This document shows positions 8,142-16,352 of a stretch of 64,000 nt of DNA, piece by piece. The stretch spans positions 124,001-188,000 of the forward strand of contig NZ_JAERRF010000010.1 in NCBI RefSeq assembly GCF_016741875.1, read 5' to 3'. The stretch comes from Streptomyces coffeae. GTDB taxonomy: Bacteria; Actinomycetota; Actinomycetes; Streptomycetales; Streptomycetaceae. The translations under genes were made by a program, and so were the position numbers. The first letter of the stretch is position 1. Each line of letters opens with the position of its first letter. A model generated the notes under the pieces. That model was not told the origin of the DNA. It saw nothing but the letters and a program-made list of their open reading frames with translations, and searched no databases.

Positions 8142-8933
8142 ATGCGGATCAGCGGTACGACCGTCCTGCTCACCGGGGCTACCGGAGGCATCGGCCAGAC
8201 ACTGGCCCGCGCGCTCGCGGCCAAGGGCGCCAACCTCCTGCTCACCGGGCGGCGCGAGGAGGTGCTGCGGCCGCTGGCCGACCGGCTCGGGGGGCGGGCG
8301 CTGGTGGCCGATCTGGCCGACCGCAAGGACCTCGAGCGGCTCGCCGAGGAGGCGTCGGACGCCCGGATCCTCATCGCCAACGCCGCGCTGCCCTCCAGCG
8401 GGCAGGTCCTCGACTATGAGACCGACCAGATCGACCGCGCCCTCGATGTCAATCTGCGCGCTCCGCTGCTGCTGTCCCGGCTGATGGCTCCCAGGATGGT
8501 GGCCGAGGGCTCCGGCCATCTGGTGATGATCGGCTCGCTGTCGGGCCGTACCGCCTCCCCCGGTGCCGCGCTCTACAACGCGTCCAAGTTCGGGCTGCGC
8601 GGCTTCACGCTCGGCTTGCGGCAGGACCTGCACGGGACGGGTGTCGGAGTGTCGCTGGTGCAGCCCGGATTCGTGGGCGACGCGGGGATGTTCGCCGACT
8701 CCGGCGCCACTCCGCCCGCCGGGGTGCGGACCGTCTCCACCCGCCAGGTGGCGGTGGCGACCATCCGCGCCATCGAGCGCAACCGGGCCGAAGTGAACGT
8801 CGCCCCGGTGGAGCTGCGCTTCGGCAGCGCCCTCGGCGGACTGTTCCCGAGCCTGTCCGAGCGGGCCCAGCGGCGGGCCGGGGCCGACCGGACCGCCGGC
8901 CAACTCGCCGACGGACAGCGCGACAAGCGCTGA
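8142..8933 (+). CDS. SDR family oxidoreductase (paralogue of 44544-45335)
   Basis: Classical NAD(P)-dependent short-chain dehydrogenase of 263 residues. Nucleotide motif TGATGGIG, IANAALPS in place of NNAG, catalytic Ser in GSLSGRTAS and YNASK with Tyr and Lys intact. The start ATG at 8142 has a GGAGGAGAT Shine-Dalgarno; earlier in-frame codons lead into non-coding sequence containing a run of nine G at 8048-8056. It is strikingly similar to the SDR at 44.5 kb: same length, same C-terminal RDKR, and the same blocks IANAALPS and RQDLHGTGVGVSLVQP. It follows the ligase-amidohydrolase pair by 115 nt and may or may not be co-transcribed. Substrate unknown. Confidence 0.9.
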   Translation: MRISGTTVLLTGATGGIGQTLARALAAKGANLLLTGRREEVLRPLADRLGGRALVADLADRKDLERLAEEASDARILIANAALPSSGQVLDYETDQIDRALDVNLRAPLLLSRLMAPRMVAEGSGHLVMIGSLSGRTASPGAALYNASKFGLRGFTLGLRQDLHGTGVGVSLVQPGFVGDAGMFADSGATPPAGVRTVSTRQVAVATIRAIERNRAEVNVAPVELRFGSALGGLFPSLSERAQRRAGADRTAGQLADGQRDKR

Positions 8934-9084
8934 GCCACGGGTGCGCGGAGGGGAGCCGCCCGCCTTTCGCGCAACCCCGGCGCGCGGCAGCCCTCGTGGG
9001 GCACCGCACACGCACGCTCGTACCCGCCGGTTGTGGTGTAGGTTCGAGCGCCCCCACCGGGTGTTCGAGCGAGGGAGCGGGTCG

Positions 9085-10146
9085 ATGCGCGCTGTGGTGT
9101 TCGACGACTTCGGGCACAGGCCCGAGGTCCGGATCGTCGACGACCCCGCCCCCTCCCGGAGCGGTGTGGTGATCCGGGTCGAGGCGACCGGGCTGTGCCG
9201 CAGCGACTGGCACGGCTGGATGGGGCACGACCCGGACATACGGCTGCCGCATGTCCCCGGCCATGAACTGGCGGGTGTGGTGGCGGAGGTGGGCCCGGAC
9301 GTCCTCAACTGGAGCCCGGGACACCGGGTCACCGTCCCCTTCGTGTGTGCGTGCGGGCGCTGTGCCGCCTGCGCGGAGGGCGCCCAGCAGGTGTGCGAGC
9401 GGCAGACCCAGCCGGGGTTCACCCACTGGGGGTCCTTCGCGGAGTTCGTGGCGATCGAGAACGCCGACGTGAATCTGGTCGGTATCCGCAATGAGCTGTC
9501 GTTCACCACGGCCGCGAGCCTCGGCTGCCGTTTCGCCACCGCGTTCCGCGCCGTGGTGACACAGGGCCGGGTCGCCCCGGGGCAATGGGTCGCGGTGCAC
9601 GGCTGCGGCGGGGTGGGGCTGTCCGCGGTCATGATCGCCGCGGCCGCCGGGGCACGGGTGGTGGCGGTGGACATCGCACCGCGTGCACTCGCCCTGGCCG
9701 CGCGGTTCGGGGCGGAGGTGTGCGTGGACGCGGCGTCCATCCTGGGGTCGGTGGCGGAGGCGGTCGCGGACGCGACGGGGGGCGGGGCCCATGTCTCACT
9801 GGACGCGCTGGGCTCCCCGCGCACCTGTGCCGCGTCCATCAAGTCCCTCCGTCGCCATGGCCGCCATGTCCAGGTCGGACTGCTGCCGCCGGCCGCCGGC
9901 ACCCCGATGCTCCCCATGGACCAAGTGATCGCGCTCGAACTGCACCTGCTCGGCAGCCATGGCATGGCCGCCCACGCCTACCGGCCGATGATGGAGATGG
10001 TGGAGGCCGGATCACTGCGGCCCGATCTGCTGGTCACCGATGTCATCGGCCTGGATGAGGTGCCCGAGGCGCTGTCCGCGATGGCGGCGGGGGCGAAGGG
10101 CGGGGTCACCGTGATCGAACCGGGCCGCCCGCCCCGGAAGCGCTGA
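9085..10146 (+). CDS. Zinc-dependent alcohol dehydrogenase (MDR family)
   Basis: A 353-residue medium-chain dehydrogenase. Catalytic zinc ligands lie in TGLCRSDWHGW and GHELAGVV. The structural zinc loop is CACGRCAACAEGAQQVC, with its four cysteines. The Rossmann fold shows VHGCGGVGLSAVMIA and the acidic strand end VVAVDI, suggesting NAD preference. The ATG at 9085 follows GAGGGAGCGGG; the earlier in-frame GTG at 8941 would add 48 low-complexity residues. It stands alone between the SDR and the efflux gene. The broad family (benzyl, allyl or sugar alcohols) prevents naming a substrate. Confidence 0.9.
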   Translation: MRAVVFDDFGHRPEVRIVDDPAPSRSGVVIRVEATGLCRSDWHGWMGHDPDIRLPHVPGHELAGVVAEVGPDVLNWSPGHRVTVPFVCACGRCAACAEGAQQVCERQTQPGFTHWGSFAEFVAIENADVNLVGIRNELSFTTAASLGCRFATAFRAVVTQGRVAPGQWVAVHGCGGVGLSAVMIAAAAGARVVAVDIAPRALALAARFGAEVCVDAASILGSVAEAVADATGGGAHVSLDALGSPRTCAASIKSLRRHGRHVQVGLLPPAAGTPMLPMDQVIALELHLLGSHGMAAHAYRPMMEMVEAGSLRPDLLVTDVIGLDEVPEALSAMAAGAKGGVTVIEPGRPPRKR

Positions 10147-10209
10147 CCGGCAGCGGCCCCGCGGACGGCGGCGGCGCTACGCCGGATGACCGCGCTCGAC
10201 ACGCGTAAC

Positions 10210-10273
10210 CGAAACTTTTGCGTTTCGATGAAGTGCGGGCTACTTTCATGGAGTACGAAACGGTTTCGTACTC
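10210..10273 (+). promoter_or_regulatory. Promoter with two inverted-repeat operators for the efflux gene
   Basis: A TTGCGT -35 (10218-10223) and a TACTTT -10 (10241-10246) are 17 nt apart. CGAAAC and GTTTCG (10210-10215 and 10222-10227) overlap the -35. A stronger palindrome with 10-bp arms, GAGTACGAAA (10251-10260) and TTTCGTACTC (10264-10273), separated by CGG, lies over the expected start point. Both share a CGAAAC core, so one dimeric repressor could bind both. TetR-family control of MFS pumps is common, but no regulator gene is adjacent. Confidence 0.75.
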
Positions 10274-10312
10274 TTGCGGAATCGTTCAGCCTCCAGCCCG
10301 GAGGGCACCGCC

Positions 10313-11815
10313 ATGCGCCAGAGCACCACCCGCACCTCGACCGGCCCGACCACTCCGATCTCCCCGCCGGCCGACGCGGTCCGGCACCGCTGGTGGATCC
10401 TCGCCGCCATTGGCATCGCTCAGCTGATGGTGGTCCTCGACGCCACCGTCGTGAACATCGCCCTGCCCTCGGCACAGCACGACCTCGGCTTCTCCGACGG
10501 CAACCGCCAGTGGATCGTCACCGCCTACTCCCTGCCCTTCGGCAGTCTGCTGCTCCTCGGCGGGCGGCTGGCCGACCTCTTCGGCCGCAGGGCGGTCTTC
10601 CTCATCGGTGTGGCCGGGTTCGCCGCGGCCTCGGCGCTGGCGGGGGCGGCAAGCGGCTTCGGACTGCTGGTCACCGGCCGGGCCCTGCAAGGTCTCTTCG
10701 CCGCGCTGCTCGCCCCCGCCACGCTGTCACTGCTCAACACCACCTTCACCGACGCCAGGGAGCGGGCGAAGGCGTTCGGCGCGTACGGAGCCATCGCCGT
10801 GTCGGGCGGCGGTATCGGACTGCTGCTGGGCGGACTGCTCACCGAGCATCTGAGCTGGCGGTGGACCCTCTACGTCAATCTCGGCTTCGCCGCCCTCGCG
10901 CTGGCCGGCGGAGTGGCGTTCCTCCGCCGCGGCGCCCCCGCGGACCGGCCCCGACTCGACCTCCCCGGCACCGTTGTTGTCTCCGCGGGCCTCTTCGGGC
11001 TGGTCTACGGCTTCTCCAACGCCGAGAGCCACTCCTGGTCCTCCCCGCTCACCTGGGGATTCCTGACCGCCGGGACCGTACTGCTGATTTCCTTCGCCCG
11101 TCGGCAGACCCGTACGGCCCATCCGCTGCTGCCGCCCCGGGTGCTGCTGGACCGCGACCGCGGCGCCTCCTTCCTGGCCATCGGGCTCTCCGGCGCGGGC
11201 ATGTTCGGTGTCTTCCTGTTCCTCACCTACTACCTCCAGGGCGGTCTGCGGTTCAGCCCCGTCCAGACCGGTCTTGCGTTCCTGCCGATGATCGGCGGAC
11301 TGATGGTCAGCGCGCAGTTCTCCACCGGTGTCCTGGTGCCCCGACTGGGCCCCAAGGCCGTGGTGCCGCTGGGGATGGGGCTGACCGCCATCTCCATGGT
11401 GTGGCTGACCGGCCTCGGCCTGGCCAGCGACTACGCCACGACCGTGCTGCCGCCACTGCTGCTGTCCGGGATCGGGCTCGGTCTGGTGATGCCCCCGGCG
11501 ATGGCGATGGCCACCGACCGGATCGACCCGGACGACGCCGGGGTCGCCTCCGCCGCCGTCAACACGATGCAGCAGATCGGCGGTTCCATCGGCACCGCCC
11601 TGCTCAACACCCTGGCCGCCGACGCCGCGGCCGACTATCTGGCGGAGCACCGGCCGGGCCCGGTCACCGCGGCCCGGGCTCAGCTGCACAGCTACGAGGT
11701 CGCCTACTGGTGGTCGGCGGGCATCTTCGTCGCGGGGGTGATGCTGACGGCGGCCCTGTACCGCAAAGGCCGGACCGGCAAAGACGCCGACACACCGGTG
11801 GCCGTGCCCGTGTGA
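10313..11815 (+). CDS. MFS transporter, DHA2 family (drug:proton antiporter)
   Basis: A 500-residue inner-membrane exporter predicted to have 14 transmembrane helices. Motifs: LDATVVNIALPSAQHDLG in TM1 (motif D1), GGRLADLFGRRAVFL in loop 2-3 (motif A), and GRALQGLFAALLAPATLSLL (R in TM4). The ATG at 10313 follows GGAGGGCACC; the frame opening at 10274 falls inside the operator. It is a single gene governed by the palindromic operator upstream, consistent with substrate-inducible efflux. Substrate unknown. Confidence 0.92.
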   Translation: MRQSTTRTSTGPTTPISPPADAVRHRWWILAAIGIAQLMVVLDATVVNIALPSAQHDLGFSDGNRQWIVTAYSLPFGSLLLLGGRLADLFGRRAVFLIGVAGFAAASALAGAASGFGLLVTGRALQGLFAALLAPATLSLLNTTFTDARERAKAFGAYGAIAVSGGGIGLLLGGLLTEHLSWRWTLYVNLGFAALALAGGVAFLRRGAPADRPRLDLPGTVVVSAGLFGLVYGFSNAESHSWSSPLTWGFLTAGTVLLISFARRQTRTAHPLLPPRVLLDRDRGASFLAIGLSGAGMFGVFLFLTYYLQGGLRFSPVQTGLAFLPMIGGLMVSAQFSTGVLVPRLGPKAVVPLGMGLTAISMVWLTGLGLASDYATTVLPPLLLSGIGLGLVMPPAMAMATDRIDPDDAGVASAAVNTMQQIGGSIGTALLNTLAADAAADYLAEHRPGPVTAARAQLHSYEVAYWWSAGIFVAGVMLTAALYRKGRTGKDADTPVAVPV

Positions 11816-11844
11816 CGGTGCGGCACGCCCGCGCCCCCGCTCGA

Positions 11845-12922
11845 TCAGTCCAGCACCGTCAGATCGAGGGTGCTCAGCCGCTCGGGGTCGGCCAGGATGT
11901 CGATCGCGGCGATCCGCCCCCGGTGACCGTGAAGCCCAGCACCGAGAACGGACGGCCCGCGCGTGAACTGACCACCCCCACCGCCCCGTTCACCAGGGCG
12001 GGCCGGGCCACCGTGCCCGATCCGCCCACGCGCGAGAAGGTGAGCGCCTGGTTCGCCACCGCCGTGGCGCCGCGCACCTCGCGCGAGGCCGGGGCGGACG
12101 CCGCGCCGTAGTCGGCACGCAGCACCACCTCGGGGTCGAGCAGGGCGATCAGCCCCTCGAAGTCGCCCGCGCGCGCGGCGGCGAGAAACGCGTCGACGAC
12201 CTCGCGCTGTCCAGGGCCCGTCGTCACAGGGGCCGCCCTGCTCCCGACGCCTGGCACGGCGCCCCCAGCTACCGCTGGGAGGTGCCCCCGGCCGCGTTGT
12301 CGGAGTCGCCCGAGTACGCCCGGTACGAGGGCGATCCTCCGCCTTGCGATCTTCCCCCAGCTACCGCTGGGAGGTGCCCCCTGCACCAGACGCCGCTCGC
12401 GGCCGGACGCCCCCTTTGACGACGGACCCTAGCGAGGTCCGGATCGGGCGCCGGGGCCGCTCCCCGCACCCGGCGCCGGGCGCGGCTGGCGAGCTGCCCG
12501 GCCGCCGCCGGGCTGCGGTCGACGAGCGGCGCGATCTCGTCGAAGGGCACCCCGAAGAGATCGTGCAGCACAAAGGCCAGCCGTTCGGCCCGGGCGAGTG
12601 TCTCCAGGACGACGAGCAGGGCGAGGCCGACCGAGTCGGCGATCAGCGCCTGGTCCTCCGGGTCGGGCACCCGCACCTCCAGCGGCTCCTCACGCCGCTG
12701 GTGACGCGAACGCAGCAGGTCCGGACAGACCCGGCCCACCACTGTGGTCAGCCAGCCCCCCATATTCCGTACCGCCTCGGCGTCCGAACGGCTCAGCCGC
12801 AGCCATGTCTCCTGGACCGCGTCATCCGCCTCACTCAGCGAGCCGAGCATGCGGTAGGCCACCGCCCGCAGCCGTCCGCGGTGGGCCTCGAAGCTCTCCG
12901 CCAGAACGTGGTGCCGGTCCAT
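11845..12922 (-). pseudogene. Broken ECF41-type sigma factor gene (SigJ-like) with SnoaL domain
   Basis: From ATG 12922 the frame encodes sigma region 2 (AYRMLGSLSEADDAVQETWLRL) and region 4 (RLAFVLHDLFGVPFDEIAPL...RARRRVRG), ending in the family linker DPDLAR. The family then continues QREVVDAFLAA into a SnoaL-like domain. Here that continuation is in another frame, 218 bp further on, after the element at 12213-12430. The original SnoaL end (RIAAIDILADPERLSTLDL, stop at 11845-11847) is again out of frame: one base is missing near 11920, where ACCGGGGGCGG lacks a nucleotide, so the interrupted frame stops early at 11874. Two independent lesions argue for a pseudogene; a truncated sigma protein could still be made. 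Confidence 0.85.
12213..12430. mobile_element. MITE-like element, 218 bp, inserted in the sigma factor gene
   Basis: Ends are inverted repeats: AGGGCCCGTCGTCACAGGGG at 12213-12232 matches the complement of 12411-12430 at 18 of 20 positions. The interior has two perfect 28-nt direct boxes at 12262-12289 and 12354-12381 (each starting CCCCCAGC and containing the stem CCCAGC-TACC-GCTGGG). They flank a core shared with the element at 35285-35449. There is no transposase. A target duplication cannot be fixed; the right end abuts TA. Removing the element would rejoin the sigma linker nearly in register (DLA...QREVV). Confidence 0.8.
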
Positions 12923-13067
12923 CGGTCCTATCTCCTCGTCGCAGATGCCGCGCGGATGTCGCGCGCGTCATCTGTCCGACGGATGCGGCCGCCCGGATGT
13001 GACAGCCGGAGCCGCCGCCCGCGTTCGCCCGTACGGGCCTACCCAGCACTGTCGCGCCCCCATAACG

Positions 13068-13081
13068 TGGGAGCGCTCCCA
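13068..13081 (+). promoter_or_regulatory. CebR operator (perfect 14-bp palindrome)
   Basis: TGGGAGCGCTCCCA is exactly the consensus bound by CebR, the LacI-family cello-oligosaccharide repressor of Streptomyces. It lies 62 nt before the cellulase start, a normal repressor position, so induction by cellobiose or cellotriose is expected. Confidence 0.9.
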
Positions 13082-13142
13082 ACACCCGTGTCCCCACGAG
13101 CGCGGTGCGCACATCGGCCGCGCCCGCGACAGAAGGGTCCCC

Positions 13143-14972
13143 ATGTCCCACTCCCCCCGGCCGCGCGGCGCGCGGACGGCCGCCGTCGTGCTCGTCGGCA
13201 CGCTGGTCCTGGCCGCCGCCCCGGCGGCCCCCGCCGCCCCCGGGGCGCGGTCCGCCGCCGCGGCCGTCTCCCCGTCCGCCGTCCATGTCAACCAGCTCGG
13301 CTATCTGCCCGACGGCCCCAAACGCGCCACCGTCGTGAGCGCGAGCGCCACCGGATCAACCTGGCAACTCCACGACGCCCACGGCATGTTGACCGCCTCC
13401 GGCACCACCACCGCGCGCGGCACCGACCCCGCTTCCGGAGACTCCACGCATGTGGTGGACTTCTCCTCGTTCCGGGGCACGGGCTCCGGCTACACCCTCA
13501 CCGTCGAGGGGCGGACCAGCCCTCCGTTCGCCATCCGCACCGACCTCTACGACACGTTGCGCGCGGACGCGATGTCCTTCTTCTACCAGCAGCGCAGCGG
13601 GATCCCCATCGAGGCGTCACTCGCCGGGGCGGCCTACGCACGGCCGGCCGGACACCTCGGGATCGCCCCCAACACCGGTGACACCGCCGTACCGTGCGTC
13701 AGCGGGGTGTGCGACGCGGTCCGGGATGTGCGCGGTGGCTGGTACGACGCCGGGGACCAGGGCAAGTATGTGGTCAACGGCGGTATCGCCACCTGGCAGC
13801 TGGTGAACTCCTTCGAGCGCGCGCAGCGGGCGGGCCATCAGGCGGCGCTGGGCGACGGCACACTGCGGCTGCCCGAGCGGAGCAACGGCGTGCCCGATGT
13901 GCTCGACGAGGCGCGCTGGGAGCTGGAGTTCCTGATGCGGATGCAGATCCCGGAGGGACAGCCGCGGGCGGGGATGGCGTTCCACAAGATCCATGACGCC
14001 GCATGGACCGCGCTGCCCACCCGGCCCGACCAGGACGCCCAGCCGCGGGAGCTGCACCCGCCGTCGACGGCGGCCACCCTCAACCTGGCCGCGGCCGCCG
14101 CGCAGTGCGCCCGGGTCTTCGCACCGTACGACCCGCTCTTCGCCACCCGCTGTCTGGCCTCCGCGCGCCGCGCCTGGAACGCCGCACGGGCCACCCCCGG
14201 CCTGTGGGCGCCGGTTTCGGACAGCACCGGCGGCGGGCCGTACGACGACACCGAGGTCGGCGACGAGTTCTACTGGGCCGCGGCCGAGCTGTACGCCACC
14301 ACCGGTGAGGCGGAGTACCGGGACGCGGTCACCGCCTCGCCCTTCCACACCGCGGACGAGGAGGTGTTCACCCCGGTCGGCTTCTCCTGGCAGGACACCG
14401 CGGCGCTCGGCCGGATCACCCTGGCCACCGTCCCGGTCGGGCTGCCCGCCGCCGAACTCGCCCGTATCCGCGGCTCGTTGGTCACCGCTGCCGACAACTG
14501 TCTGGCGGCGATGGACCGTCAGGGGTACGCCGTCCCGCTGCCCGCGGACGGCTATGTCTGGGGCTCCAACGGCCAGGTGGCCAACAACGCGACGGTGATC
14601 GCCGTGGCGTACGCGCTGACCGGGGAGCGGCGCTACCGCACGGGGGCGATCGAGGCGCTCGACTATCTGCTGGGCCGCAACGCGCTCGGTCAGTCGTTCA
14701 TCACCGGCCACGGCACCCGGGCGTCACACCACCAGCATCACCGCTTCTGGGCGCACAGCTACGACGCCGCGCTGCCGGAGCCGCCCGCCGGTACGCTCGC
14801 GGGCGGCCCCAACCAGTCCCTGGAGGATCCGGTGGCGCAGGAGAAGCTGCGGGGCTGTGCGCCCGCCCGCTGCTATGTCGATGACATCGGCTCGTACTCC
14901 ACCAACGAGGTGGCCATCAACTGGAACGCGCCGCTGGCGTGGCTGGTCGCCTTCGCCGCCGAGCGGGGCTGA
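13143..14972 (+). CDS. Secreted GH9 endoglucanase with N-terminal Ig-like domain
   Basis: A 609-residue cellulase. Residues 1-38 are a signal peptide (Arg-rich start, hydrophobic core AVVLVGTLVLAAAP, Ala-rich cleavage region). Residues about 45-130 match the CelD_N immunoglobulin-like domain (VHVNQLGYLPDGPKRA). The (alpha/alpha)6 barrel follows. GGWYDAGDQGKYV near 197-209 holds the catalytic Asp pair, SFITGHGTRASHHQHHR is the substrate-binding His motif, and DDIGSYSTNEVAINWNA near the end holds the proton-donor Glu. No cellulose-binding module is present. The start at 13143 gives the signal peptide directly. Regulated by the CebR box upstream and followed by a strong terminator. Confidence 0.92.
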   Translation: MSHSPRPRGARTAAVVLVGTLVLAAAPAAPAAPGARSAAAAVSPSAVHVNQLGYLPDGPKRATVVSASATGSTWQLHDAHGMLTASGTTTARGTDPASGDSTHVVDFSSFRGTGSGYTLTVEGRTSPPFAIRTDLYDTLRADAMSFFYQQRSGIPIEASLAGAAYARPAGHLGIAPNTGDTAVPCVSGVCDAVRDVRGGWYDAGDQGKYVVNGGIATWQLVNSFERAQRAGHQAALGDGTLRLPERSNGVPDVLDEARWELEFLMRMQIPEGQPRAGMAFHKIHDAAWTALPTRPDQDAQPRELHPPSTAATLNLAAAAAQCARVFAPYDPLFATRCLASARRAWNAARATPGLWAPVSDSTGGGPYDDTEVGDEFYWAAAELYATTGEAEYRDAVTASPFHTADEEVFTPVGFSWQDTAALGRITLATVPVGLPAAELARIRGSLVTAADNCLAAMDRQGYAVPLPADGYVWGSNGQVANNATVIAVAYALTGERRYRTGAIEALDYLLGRNALGQSFITGHGTRASHHQHHRFWAHSYDAALPEPPAGTLAGGPNQSLEDPVAQEKLRGCAPARCYVDDIGSYSTNEVAINWNAPLAWLVAFAAERG

Positions 14973-14979
14973 CACACCG

Positions 14980-15016
14980 ACGGGGTGGGTGCCGGTGTGC
15001 GGCACCCACCCCGTCC
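14980..15016. terminator. Strong bidirectional terminator hairpin
   Basis: A 16-bp perfect stem, GACGGGGTGGGTGCCG (14980-14995) with its complement at 15001-15016, and a 5-nt loop. It sits between the convergent cellulase and glutathione peroxidase genes. Confidence 0.9.
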
Positions 15017-15030
15017 GGGCATTCCGCCGG

Positions 15031-15519
15031 TCAGCCGGGCAGCTGGGTCTCGATCGCGGCGACCAGCTCCGGCGCCTCGGGCTCGGTGCGCGGCCGGAAC
15101 CGGCCCACGACCTCACCGCTCGGCGAGATCAGGAACTTCTCGAAGTTCCACTGCACATCCCCGGCCTCCCCGGCCGCGTCCGCGACCTTGGTCAGCTCGG
15201 CGTAGAGCGGGTGCCGCTGCTCGCCGTTGACATCGGTCTTCTCCAGCAGCGGGAAGGTGACGCCGTAGGTCGTGGAGCAGAAGGTGTGGATCTCCTCACC
15301 GGTGCCCGGTTCCTGCCCCGCGAACTGGTTGCAGGGCACGCCCAGCACGGTGAAACCACGCCCGGCGTAGCGCTGCTGCAACCGCTCCAGACCCTCGTAC
15401 TGCGGCGTGAGGCCGCACTTGGACGCCACATTGACCAGCAGCACCGCGGTGTCCTGGTGCGTGCCGAGCGTGGTGGGCTCGCCGGACAGGGTGCGCAACG
15501 GAATGTCGTACAGGCTCAT
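15031..15519 (-). CDS. Glutathione peroxidase family protein (thiol peroxidase)
   Basis: A 162-residue cytosolic peroxidase of thioredoxin fold. The peroxidatic Cys is C35 in NVASKCGLTPQY, at the position of animal selenocysteine. The catalytic Gln lies in VPCNQFAGQEPG, and the Trp-Asn pair in VQWNFEKFLIS. A further Cys in FCSTTYGVTFPLL suggests thioredoxin- or mycothiol-coupled resolution, since actinomycetes lack glutathione; that is family knowledge. The ATG at 15519 is the conserved start (MSLYDIPLRTL); the longer frame to 15729 runs into the neighbouring gene. It shares a bidirectional terminator with the cellulase. Confidence 0.93.
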   Translation of the reverse strand: MSLYDIPLRTLSGEPTTLGTHQDTAVLLVNVASKCGLTPQYEGLERLQQRYAGRGFTVLGVPCNQFAGQEPGTGEEIHTFCSTTYGVTFPLLEKTDVNGEQRHPLYAELTKVADAAGEAGDVQWNFEKFLISPSGEVVGRFRPRTEPEAPELVAAIETQLPG

Positions 15520-15562
15520 CGGGTCGACCACCTTTGTCGTTCGTTCTTCCAGTACGCACAAT

Positions 15563-16342
15563 CTAGGTGACCAGGATGAGCGGAATGTCGCCGCAGGGCC
15601 GCAGCCGCCGTCCGCCGTGCTCGACACCGTCCGCGGGACCGGCCGGGACCGCCCCGAAGTCCGGGCCCTTGAAGAGCGCGCCGGTGAGGTAGTCGGCGCA
15701 GGTGGAGGCGGCGACCCGGCCGCGCGCATTGACGAGGAAGGCGGGGTCGGGCAGCCGCTGTAGCACCGGCATCACCGCGGCCTCGAAGTGCGAGAGATAC
15801 ACATCCGCCGCCGCCACGCCCATGAAACGGCCATCGACGGTCACCGGCACGGAGAGGGTGAGGCTGTACTCGTCGGAGCAGAGGTAGTCCACATACGGTC
15901 CGGCGACCGCGCGGCGGCCGGTGTCCCGGGCCAGTGCGAACCAGTCCCAGTGGGTGTAGTCGGAGTACGCCGAGTGCTCCGGGTCCAGGTCGAGCAGCAG
16001 CGGGCGCACCTCGCCGCCCGCGCCGATCTGCCACCACTCCAGCCAGGCCGGTACATCGGCGAGCAGTTCCGGCGCGGCCACGAACCCCGCGCCGGAGACC
16101 AGTTCGAGCCGGGTGAGCCGGGTGTGCAGCCCGGGGCGGAGCTCGGCCAGATCGGTGGTGACGGGCTGCCGCCCGCTTGCCGAGACGGAGGTGAGCAGCT
16201 CGGCCGCGTCGTCACGGATCTCGCGGACGGCGTCGAACACACCCTCCAGGGTGTCGCGGACCCGGACCGCCACATCGGCGGCCGTCACCGTGTCATCCAG
16301 GAGGTCCGGCCCGGCACCCGCGGGTCGGGGGCTGCTACCCAT
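15563..16342 (-). CDS. Cache-domain protein, soluble
   Basis: A 259-residue ligand-sensing protein without signal peptide or membrane helix. The cache pattern is clear in WDWFALARDTGRRAVAGPYV, YLCSDEYSLTLSVPVTVDG and GVAAADVYLSHFEA, with a PAFLVNARGRVAAST strand pair at the end. Soluble cache proteins are unusual, since most are extracytoplasmic sensors of amino acids and amines. The ATG at 16342 has an AGGAG Shine-Dalgarno. It lies 10 nt after the GntR gene in the same direction and is divergent from the polyamine-type importer, so a role sensing that importer's substrate is a reasonable inference. Confidence 0.85.
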   Translation of the reverse strand: MGSSPRPAGAGPDLLDDTVTAADVAVRVRDTLEGVFDAVREIRDDAAELLTSVSASGRQPVTTDLAELRPGLHTRLTRLELVSGAGFVAAPELLADVPAWLEWWQIGAGGEVRPLLLDLDPEHSAYSDYTHWDWFALARDTGRRAVAGPYVDYLCSDEYSLTLSVPVTVDGRFMGVAAADVYLSHFEAAVMPVLQRLPDPAFLVNARGRVAASTCADYLTGALFKGPDFGAVPAGPADGVEHGGRRLRPCGDIPLILVT

Positions 16343-16352
16343 AGGTGTTCTC

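Noticed and set aside
5432-8380. Open frame of 982 codons on the minus strand opposite the ligase, amidohydrolase and SDR genes
   Set aside because: Its translation is Gly/Arg/Pro/His-rich low-complexity sequence without family motifs. The plus-strand genes have clear catalytic motifs and ribosome-binding sites. High GC content produces such antisense frames.
12344-13681. Plus-strand frame opposite the sigma factor remnant
   Set aside because: It runs across the MITE, the CebR box and the cellulase leader, and its translation is low complexity.
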